Below, piece after piece: positions 43,105-49,141 of a stretch of DNA of 49,141 nucleotides. Position 1 is the first letter of the stretch. Every line of letters starts with the position of its first letter. Location: contig DUQE01000087.1 of assembly GCA_012837925.1 (NCBI GenBank), forward strand, positions 1 to 49,141, read 5' to 3'. This DNA comes from Bacillota bacterium. GTDB taxonomy: Bacteria > Bacillota > Limnochordia > Darwinibacteriales > Darwinibacteriaceae. Made by a program: the position numbers and the translations under genes. The notes under the pieces were generated by a model that did not search any database, had not been told where the DNA came from, and was given only the letters and a program-made list of their open reading frames with translations.

Positions 43105-44163
43105 CTACAAGCCGAGTCTTTCGGCGTTCTTATAGTAGACCTTCTCTAAGATGGTATCGTCCAAACCGATGCCATAGATTTTCCACCTTCCTTGACCTGG
43201 AGTTTCCGAGAGCGAGTAATCAAAGTACTCGTTCCAGGTTTCGAGAAACTCGAAATAGGGCTGGTAACCTAGTGGATATCCGGCGGTTGCGTCGATTCCA
43301 AATAGGATGCGATCTTGGTGTTTTTCGAAGAACTTGCGCGCCGTATAAGGTTGCCGTCCAAATTCCCCGAGGCGCGCTGCTATATCTATGTACATATTGG
43401 GATATTGTTCGAGCCACTGACTGACACATCCGAGGTTTTCCGAATACGAGCCTCCGTGGGCGATGATAAAGGTTGTGAAAGGGTTGTCTCGGATCAAGTT
43501 TTCTTGCTGCCTCATCAACTGTTCGAAGGTGTATAGAGCAGGATGATGGAAGGACCATTCGGGAAATCGCTGCAGTTCTTCAATGCGTTCGTTGTACTGA
43601 TCAATAGGTCGAAAGAAGGCTACGGGGTCGGCTACATGAAGCAGGACAATAAGGCCAAACTCGGCTGCGGTTTCCCAAATCACTTTGAGCCTAGGATCGT
43701 CAATAGCAATATACTGATCGTCGGCGTCCTTTAGCGAAAGGCCAAGGTCCTTCCAAAACTTCAAGCCCCGGACACCTTTTTCCTTGGCTTCTCTAAGCGT
43801 GCTGCGGACATAGGATTCAAACTTCGGTTCCGCCATCTTCGTGACATCGACCGAACTGAAGGTCGTAATAAATTCCTCGTAGGGGTGAATTTTCCGTAAG
43901 AGTCGATCGAGCTCCTCACCCCACACTACCTCCAGGTTCACAACCCGCTTGATTCCAGCCTCCTTGAAGCGTTCCACTTCTCTCGCTGTATCGTAACGCT
44001 CGGTATAGTTTGGACCCAAAACCAAGGGGCCGAAATGCGTATGGGTGTCGATGACAGGAAACTTCGGTTTGGTCACGTTTACCCTCTCTACCACCAGTTC
44101 ACTTCGGGGCACAAAGTCCGCCAAGTTTAGGCTCTTCGTGGTCCTGTCAGACGCACTCGTCAC
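43105..44163 (-). CDS. Amidohydrolase family protein (amidohydrolase_2)
   Basis: A 352-residue TIM-barrel metal hydrolase. Motifs: VIDTHTHFGPL (HxH, residues about 37-47), VLLHVADP with a metal His, FIIAHGGSYSENL and LFGIDATAGYPLGY with the catalytic Asp. The family covers decarboxylases and lactone or amide hydrolases; the substrate is unknown. The frame opens at GTG 44178, but GTG 44163 has GGAGG eight bases upstream. Its neighbour is the remnant oxidoreductase, a family often paired with amidohydrolases in sugar or inositol pathways, so the pathway may be decaying (inference). Confidence 0.87.
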   Translation of the reverse strand: MTSASDRTTKSLNLADFVPRSELVVERVNVTKPKFPVIDTHTHFGPLVLGPNYTERYDTAREVERFKEAGIKRVVNLEVVWGEELDRLLRKIHPYEEFITTFSSVDVTKMAEPKFESYVRSTLREAKEKGVRGLKFWKDLGLSLKDADDQYIAIDDPRLKVIWETAAEFGLIVLLHVADPVAFFRPIDQYNERIEELQRFPEWSFHHPALYTFEQLMRQQENLIRDNPFTTFIIAHGGSYSENLGCVSQWLEQYPNMYIDIAARLGEFGRQPYTARKFFEKHQDRILFGIDATAGYPLGYQPYFEFLETWNEYFDYSLSETPGQGRWKIYGIGLDDTILEKVYYKNAERLGL

Positions 44164-44181
44164 GTTCTCCACCTCCACATT

Positions 44182-44208
44182 TGTTAAGGGGGACAGACCC
44201 CCTTAACA
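44182..44208. repeat. REP-like palindrome, copy E
   Basis: A perfect 11-pair stem: TGTTAAGGGGG (44182-44192) and CCCCCTTAACA (44198-44208) around the loop ACAGA. It lies between the response regulator stop and the amidohydrolase start and may end transcription of the regulator gene. Confidence 0.88.
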
Positions 44209-44228
44209 TTCTTAACAACATGTTCTCC

Positions 44229-44849
44229 TTACGTTCTCACGAGATAAAAGACCGCTAGCTGGGTTCTGTCCCTGAGCTCGAGTTTATCCAAAATGACGCT
44301 GATGTAGTTGCGGACGGTGCCTTCGCCGAGGTACAGAGTCTCGGCGATTTCCTTGTTACTAAGTCCCTGAGCCACAAGGGCAATAATGCTCTCTTCCCTC
44401 TCACTTATGCCCAGACCCTTTAGCTTAGGTTTTTCTTCGCCTTTCATGAGCTCAGGCATTTTCGCAACAATCGCATCACCAAAGACACTTTGCCCCGCCT
44501 GAACCGCCTTTAAGGCAGGCAGGATACTCTCGAAGTCCTGTTTCAGTATGTATCCCTTTGCACCTAAGCGCAGTGCTTGCATGATGTACTCATCATGGCA
44601 AAAGGTTGTCAAGAACAGAATCTTCGCATCAGGAAACTCCCCTAGGATTGTGGTTGCGGCTTCAATGCCGGTCATCGTTTCCATGCGGATATCCATCAAA
44701 AGTACATCGGGCCTCAGACTTCTATACAAACGTACCGCCGTCTCACCGTCATGCCCTACATCAAGGACATCGATGCCCCCACCCGACTGGAGAATCGTTC
44801 GAAGCGACTCGGCCACAATGGGATCATCATCAATGATAAGCACTCTCAT
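44229..44849 (-). CDS. NarL/LuxR-family response regulator (LnrK-like)
   Basis: A 206-residue regulator. The receiver has IIDDDPIVAESL, the phosphorylated Asp in VLLMDIRMETMTGIEA and Lys in KGYILKQDF. The C-terminal LuxR helix-turn-helix is GISEREESIIALVAQGLSNKEIAETLYLGEGTVRNYI. It overlaps its kinase gene by 20 bases. With the divergent ABC genes the set matches the layout of the B. subtilis lnrJKLMN linearmycin-resistance locus (family knowledge), so it probably activates that exporter. Confidence 0.93.
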   Translation of the reverse strand: MRVLIIDDDPIVAESLRTILQSGGGIDVLDVGHDGETAVRLYRSLRPDVLLMDIRMETMTGIEAATTILGEFPDAKILFLTTFCHDEYIMQALRLGAKGYILKQDFESILPALKAVQAGQSVFGDAIVAKMPELMKGEEKPKLKGLGISEREESIIALVAQGLSNKEIAETLYLGEGTVRNYISVILDKLELRDRTQLAVFYLVRT

Positions 44850-45930
44850 GAGACGCCCTCCCTTTAGGAATTGAAATGAACAATCGAAAGCCTCCGGCGT
44901 GTTCTGCCCTAAACCGTCCGCCTAAGCTCTCGACTCGATCCGTCATACTCTGAAGACCAAGACCTCGACCTGCCATCTCCGAACCTCGTGTACCATTGTC
45001 CTGCATCACCAATTGGTACAAACCAGGGTGTTCCAGCAAAGTCAGAGTAACCAACGTGGCGTTGGAGTGACGGACAATATTGTTCAAACCCTCTTTGATA
45101 ATAGCTACAAAGCAACTTTCCACTTCTTTATCAGGATTTTGCTCCAGTTTATAATCAAGTCGAATGGGGCAGAAGCTAAACTCCCCCACCAAACCCTCAA
45201 CCTGGGTTCGCAAGTCTAGAGACTCCTCATACAGGCCATGAACACTAGCTCTGATCCGGTCCATAGCATGCGATAGAGTGTCCTTAATCGACGACAGGTT
45301 CTGCTTTGTGGCCGCATCCTCCACGCTCACCAACACTGCGCCAACCTGCAATATGCAACGAGACAGCAGATGCCCCACATGGTCGTGGATTTCCCGAGCA
45401 ATCCGGCTCCTCTCCTGCAGCCTCGCCATACGTACCCCATAATCTTGCTTTTCGATCAGCTCTCGATTCTGTTTCTTGAGGAGCGTAGTCAGTTCCCAGC
45501 TATCATCCCGCAGGATTTTTGCTTCCCTGCGACTCGTTTCCAAATCGACCCCTCTTTGGGCGAGAACATAACCAATGGCTGCAATCAGACCCGTCACGAT
45601 GAAAAGGCTGACCGGAAGCTTCATTGCGATCACAAGGAGAGGAACTAGCATAGTCACAAATAGTCTCTTACCAGGCCCTCTATGCCCCACCACAAACAGG
45701 TCATAAAGAACAAGGGGAAGAAAGAAAGCAAACTCCTTCCAAACAAACGCGACCACGCTGTAACCAAGGACGGATACCACAAGAATCGTGAGCGACCGAT
45801 GATAACCATTGAGCGCACTAACCGTGATCGCAAGTAAGACCGCCAAGACGGCGTAGACACCGTTGGATTGCCACAGCAAGACGACAAAGCAACAACTAAG
45901 AAGCAAAAGCCTATCTACCAGCCCGTACAT
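44830..45930 (-). CDS. NarL-type sensor histidine kinase (LnrJ-like, HisKA_3)
   Basis: A 366-residue kinase. The N-terminal half is membrane-embedded with five or six helices and little outside sequence, as in DesK/LnrJ sensors. A coiled linker precedes the HisKA_3 box SRIAREIHDHVGHLLSR with the phosphoacceptor His. The ATPase domain has EGLNNIVRHSNAT (N box) and QDNG ... GLGLQSMTDRVESLGG (G boxes), all intact. The frame is open to 46002, but ATG 45930 with GGAGGGG upstream is the start. It senses membrane-level stress or an amphipathic antibiotic (inference). Confidence 0.91.
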   Translation of the reverse strand: MYGLVDRLLLLSCCFVVLLWQSNGVYAVLAVLLAITVSALNGYHRSLTILVVSVLGYSVVAFVWKEFAFFLPLVLYDLFVVGHRGPGKRLFVTMLVPLLVIAMKLPVSLFIVTGLIAAIGYVLAQRGVDLETSRREAKILRDDSWELTTLLKKQNRELIEKQDYGVRMARLQERSRIAREIHDHVGHLLSRCILQVGAVLVSVEDAATKQNLSSIKDTLSHAMDRIRASVHGLYEESLDLRTQVEGLVGEFSFCPIRLDYKLEQNPDKEVESCFVAIIKEGLNNIVRHSNATLVTLTLLEHPGLYQLVMQDNGTRGSEMAGRGLGLQSMTDRVESLGGRFRAEHAGGFRLFISIPKGRASHESAYH

Positions 45931-45966
45931 GACAGCCCCTCCTTGGCACAAGTTTACCATAGGAAT

Positions 45967-45980
45967 GTGACAATTGTCAC
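45967..45980. promoter_or_regulatory. Perfect 14-base palindrome between the divergent kinase and ABC genes
   Basis: GTGACAATTGTCAC is fully self-complementary. It lies 36 bases upstream of the kinase start and 78 bases upstream of the ATPase start. TTGAGA (45981-45986), a possible -35 of the ABC genes, directly abuts it. A LuxR-type regulator dimer is the likely binder (inference). Confidence 0.65.
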
Positions 45981-46058
45981 TTGAGATCCTGATTTGTGGC
46001 ACTTATTTCCACACAAGAAAGAAATTATGCTGTATATAGCAAGAAATGGAGGGATCGT

Positions 46059-46991
46059 ATGCTGGTTCGAGTTGAGAATTTGGTGAAACGCTACGGCGAT
46101 CTTGTGGCTCTGGACCATTTCAATCTGGAGGTCCAAGAAGGTGAAATCGTAGGACTTTTGGGCCCTAATGGTTCTGGAAAAACAACCGCCATTAACTGTA
46201 TCCTGGCTCTCTTGAAGTATGACAAGGGAACCATTGATGTCTTTGGTCATCCCATGAAACCGGATGCCTATGAGAGCAAGCAAAACATCGGAATCGTCAT
46301 GCAAAATGTTGCCGTGTTCAGGGAGCTTACGGTGTATGAAAACATCGATTATTTCTGTGGTTTATATGTGGAAGACGCCAAGAAGCGAAAGGAGTACGTG
46401 GCCGAAGCTATTGACTTTGTAGGTCTCGGGGACTTTCAGACCTTCTTCCCCCACAAACTCTCCGGAGGGCTCCTTCGGCGCTTAAATATCGCCTGCGGTA
46501 TTGCCCATAAACCAAAGCTTCTCATCTTAGATGAGCCCACGGTGGCTGTCGATCCACAAAGTCGCAACAAGATCTTGGAGGGAATCCGCGAGTTAAACCG
46601 TCAGGGTACCACTATTATTTATACAAGCCACTACATGGAAGAGGTGGAACAACTCTGCACTCGCATTGTGATCATTGATCAAGGACGAACTATAGCAGAG
46701 GGCACAACGACCGAACTCAAGAGCATGATTAACGGAGGAGAGACAATCAGTGTGGAAATCTACCTCCTGGAGTCGGAGAGACTTGCCGAAATCCGTCAGC
46801 TTCCCCATGTAAACCGGGCGCACTATGCAGACCATTTGCTGACCGTGCACTATGACGGAGGCGAACATAACCTCCTTGGTCTTTTGGATTATCTGAAGTC
46901 GCACGAAATTGCCTTTAACAAGGTGTTTTCTGAACAACCTACGTTGAATGATGTATTTTTGGAAATAACCGGCAAACAGCTGCGGGATTAG
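46059..46991 (+). CDS. ABC transporter ATP-binding protein (LnrL-like)
   Basis: A 310-residue ATPase of the drug/lipid exporter (DRA) class. Walker A is GPNGSGKTTAIN, the Q-loop is IGIVMQNVAVF, the signature reads LSGGLLRRLNIACGIA, Walker B is LLILDEPTVAVDPQSR and the switch His is in YTSHYMEEVEQL. The C-terminal 90 residues are the usual DUF4162-like tail. The frame is open to 45996, but ATG 46059 with GGAGGG upstream is the start. First of three exporter genes; 12 bases separate its stop from the next start. Confidence 0.94.
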   Translation: MLVRVENLVKRYGDLVALDHFNLEVQEGEIVGLLGPNGSGKTTAINCILALLKYDKGTIDVFGHPMKPDAYESKQNIGIVMQNVAVFRELTVYENIDYFCGLYVEDAKKRKEYVAEAIDFVGLGDFQTFFPHKLSGGLLRRLNIACGIAHKPKLLILDEPTVAVDPQSRNKILEGIRELNRQGTTIIYTSHYMEEVEQLCTRIVIIDQGRTIAEGTTTELKSMINGGETISVEIYLLESERLAEIRQLPHVNRAHYADHLLTVHYDGGEHNLLGLLDYLKSHEIAFNKVFSEQPTLNDVFLEITGKQLRD

Positions 46992-47003
46992 GAGGTGAGT
47001 CGC

Positions 47004-48128
47004 ATGTTCTGGCATGTTTTCAAGTATCGCCTAAAATGTCTGTTGCGCGATCGCATCACTCTGTTCTGGACTCTCATTTTTCCCTTAGTCTTGGGCACCC
47101 TTTTCCACTTCACTTTCGGGCATCTTACATCGGATGCCGAAGGGTTCGAAGCGATAAAAACCGCCGTCATCGATGACGAGGCCTATCGAGGGAATACCCC
47201 GTTTCAAGAGGTTCTGCAAGCCTTGGCGGAACCAGGTCGCGACCAATTCCTGGATTTAGTGATTGTCCCTGCAGAGGAAGCGGAAAGACTCCTTGATGAG
47301 GGTTCCGTTGTGGGAGTGATTCGAGTCGGCGAAGACATGGAGCTTATGGTGCGACGGAGGGGTATCCGCCAAAGTATCCTCAAGAGTTTCTTGGATACGT
47401 ACAGTCAAACGATGAACACAGCCCAGGCCATCGCGGTGGAAAATCCTGCCGCGAGCTTCGAGCCTCGCCTGTCCTTCACGGAGGAGATCTCCTTTTCAGG
47501 TGCTAAACCAGATACCAATTTGGGATACTTCTATGCGCTGATTGCCATGACCTGCGTTTACGGTTCCTATTGGGGAATCCGAAATACCATGCACTTACAG
47601 GCCGATCAGTCGCCCCAAGGTGCCAGACGCAGTATTGCACCTACCCGCAAGACCAGAATCGTCCTATCCGATACCTTAGCCGCCTTGGTGATTACTCTTG
47701 GCGAAGTGTCGCTTCTGCTCACCTATGTTCACTTCGCCTTTGGCATCAGCTTCGGCGATCAGCTCGGTTTGATCCTCCTGACGTCACTTGTCGGGTCAGC
47801 GTCCGGTGTTGCTCTAGGCAACGTTGTGGGAACCTCGGTGCGCGGCGATGAGAACTTGAAGTACGTCGTTCTCCTCATAGCCAATCTGACTCTGAGTTTT
47901 CTCGCGGGTCTTATGTGGGCACCCATGAAGGATATGGTTTCGCAGCGGTTTCCACTCCTTGGCTATCTTAATCCCGCCGCCTTGATCGCTGATTGCTTTT
48001 ACAGCCTTCATATTTACAGCACTCTCCAGCGCTTTTGGATCAACATTGGAGTACTTTGCTTGATTACAGTTGTTCTCAGTCTGGTCAGTGCCATTCATCT
48101 AAGGAGGGAAAGGTATGCAAGTCTTTAG
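47004..48128 (+). CDS. ABC-2 type permease (LnrM-like)
   Basis: A 374-residue permease with one N-terminal helix (LFWTLIFPLVLGTLFHFTFG), an extracellular domain of about 150 residues, and five or six C-terminal helices from about residue 175. This is the YhgE/ABC2_membrane_3 layout of drug exporters. ATG 47004 has GGAGG eight bases upstream; the GTG at 46995 lies inside that site. It overlaps the next permease gene by 14 bases. Confidence 0.9.
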   Translation: MFWHVFKYRLKCLLRDRITLFWTLIFPLVLGTLFHFTFGHLTSDAEGFEAIKTAVIDDEAYRGNTPFQEVLQALAEPGRDQFLDLVIVPAEEAERLLDEGSVVGVIRVGEDMELMVRRRGIRQSILKSFLDTYSQTMNTAQAIAVENPAASFEPRLSFTEEISFSGAKPDTNLGYFYALIAMTCVYGSYWGIRNTMHLQADQSPQGARRSIAPTRKTRIVLSDTLAALVITLGEVSLLLTYVHFAFGISFGDQLGLILLTSLVGSASGVALGNVVGTSVRGDENLKYVVLLIANLTLSFLAGLMWAPMKDMVSQRFPLLGYLNPAALIADCFYSLHIYSTLQRFWINIGVLCLITVVLSLVSAIHLRRERYASL

Positions 48129-49141
48129 ATCCTATTTCAAGATTCTGCGCTCTAACAGGGTGGCTATCCTCTGGAATCTAGGTGTCTTTATGGTCTTGGC
48201 TGTCTTTTTCTCCACAACAGCACCGGAAACCAATGAAGACATGTTCGAACCGACAAGGACCCGCATCGCTGTGATTAATCGAGACCCGGGAGGTGTCCTC
48301 GCCGAGGGTTTGGAGAAGTACTTGGAACAAGTGGGGCAAAGGGTGTTCTTGAATGATGATGAAGAGGAGCTTCAGGACGCTCTCTTTTACCGGAGAGTGC
48401 AGTACATCGCCATCATTCCTGAAGGCTTTTCCCAAGACTTTATGGAAGGAAACGAGGGAAAGGTGGAGACTGTGGTCATCCCGAACTCGACGATGAGTTA
48501 TTACATGGACATGAGTGTGGATGCGTTTCTAAACACAGCTCGCCTTCATAATGTGCATGGCCGCAGTCACACGCAAACCGATCTTGTGCGACTCGTCTTG
48601 TCTGACCTGGATACCCACACAAGGGTTGTGATGAAGCAATCTGGTGTATCGACGGACAGTGAGCCCAACTATCAATATTTCTTCAACTACTGTGCCTACG
48701 CTCTTTTGGCCATGATTGTGAGCGGAATCAGCTCGACTATGATTGCTTTTAACCGGCCCGATCTTTACATGCGTAATCGTTGCGCCCCCATACCCCAGAG
48801 GAAGGTGAGTCTACAAATTTTGGCCGGTCACGGGATCTTCGCCTTGGCTTGCTGGTCGCTACTCATGATTCTAGCGATGCTGCTTTATGGACGGAGTCTG
48901 TCCGGTTCTGGCCTGACCCTCCTCTATTTCGGAAACACCTTGGCGTTCACCATGGTTTGCCTGAGTATTGGCTTTTTGCTGGGCGATATCATCAAGAATC
49001 ACAATGCCCAAACAGGTGCAGTGCAAGTGATTACCCTAGGTCTGAACTTTCTCGGAGGAGTGTTTGTTCCGCAGGAAGTCATGAGTCAGTCGGTTTTGGC
49101 CGTGGCCAGATTTTTGCCCAGCTTTTGGTTCGTGCAGGCAA
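48115..49141 (+). CDS. ABC-2 type permease (LnrN-like), partial at the right edge
   Basis: The frame is open from ATG 48115 to the end of the window (342 codons seen). AAGGAGGGAAAGGT lies just before the start. The N-terminus is one helix (ILWNLGVFMVLAVFFST), followed by an extracellular domain of about 160 residues and then helices from about residue 200 (YALLAMIVSGISSTMIAF; ILAGHGIFALACWSLLMIL). The segment GVFVPQEVM ... VARFLPSFW is the family's conserved re-entrant region. It is the second half of a heterodimeric exporter with the previous permease. Only a few tens of residues should be missing. Confidence 0.9.
   Translation, partial: MQVFRSYFKILRSNRVAILWNLGVFMVLAVFFSTTAPETNEDMFEPTRTRIAVINRDPGGVLAEGLEKYLEQVGQRVFLNDDEEELQDALFYRRVQYIAIIPEGFSQDFMEGNEGKVETVVIPNSTMSYYMDMSVDAFLNTARLHNVHGRSHTQTDLVRLVLSDLDTHTRVVMKQSGVSTDSEPNYQYFFNYCAYALLAMIVSGISSTMIAFNRPDLYMRNRCAPIPQRKVSLQILAGHGIFALACWSLLMILAMLLYGRSLSGSGLTLLYFGNTLAFTMVCLSIGFLLGDIIKNHNAQTGAVQVITLGLNFLGGVFVPQEVMSQSVLAVARFLPSFWFVQA

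Noticed and set aside
1-49141. tRNA, rRNA, CRISPR array, prophage or insertion sequence
   Set aside because: I found no cloverleaf-like cluster, no regularly spaced direct repeats and no transposase or integrase frame. The only repeats are the dispersed palindromes.

Overview
The window looks like a piece of chromosome from an anaerobic, endospore-forming Bacillota (Firmicutes) that also has an outer membrane. The spore evidence is a clear Tlp-type small acid-soluble spore protein gene with a sigmaG-like promoter. The outer-membrane evidence is a patatin with a C-terminal beta-barrel, a DUF1302-like barrel protein ending in phenylalanine, and an MMPL/RND exporter with a LolA-like partner. Flavodiiron protein and rubrerythrin point to anaerobic oxygen defence. 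Strong purine-rich ribosome binding sites, frequent GTG/TTG starts and Bce- and Lnr-type modules also fit Bacillota. Candidate lineages are Halanaerobiia, Limnochordia/Hydrogenisporia-like groups or Negativicutes; I cannot choose among them from the sequence alone.

Layout. 1-4035: polyamine uptake operon xre-potABCD on the minus strand, cut at the left edge inside potD, with a consensus promoter and three phased operator half-sites. 4129-8037: ZIP metal transporter, a solitary short flagellin with a sigma28-type promoter, a phosphohexomutase and a sugar-phosphate nucleotidyltransferase. 8053-10409: Nudix hydrolase and TypA/BipA. 10576-16843: small membrane protein, serine hydrolase with C-terminal membrane segments, RelA/SpoT-domain protein, malic enzyme, PatB-type lyase. 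16893-19491: S66 peptidase, M20 peptidase and the spore gene tlp. 19629-26468: envelope cluster of patatin-barrel, outer-membrane barrel, MMPL exporter fused to a LolA-like protein, and TetR with a palindromic operator. 26557-33685: RNA 2',3'-cyclic phosphodiesterase, flavodiiron protein, YeiH-type exporter, a membrane protein preceded by a coupled GYF_2-like ORF, rubrerythrin, polysaccharide deacetylase, amidohydrolase. 33708-39278: Bce-type peptide-sensing module plus threonine aldolase. 39337-44163: CPBP protease, YmaF, M24 peptidase, acetyltransferase, a decayed Gfo/Idh/MocA oxidoreductase and an amidohydrolase. 44229-49141: an Lnr-type two-component system divergent from a three-gene ABC exporter, cut at the right edge.

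The most notable points are: (1) the Bce-type kinase carries two separate lesions, the phosphoacceptor His replaced by Tyr and an in-frame TGA exactly at the first Gly of the G1 box, while its regulator and transporter are intact; (2) the MMPL exporter and the LolA-like carrier are one continuous reading frame that keeps an internal ribosome site, start codon and signal peptide; (3) six copies of a REP-like palindrome (TGTTAA-n-GGGG / CCCC-n-TTAACA) lie only between genes; (4) a 57-codon GYF_2-like ORF overlaps the next ORF by TTGA; (5) spore and outer-membrane genes lie side by side. I saw no tRNA, rRNA, CRISPR array, prophage or intact transposase. No gap between genes exceeds 300 bases.
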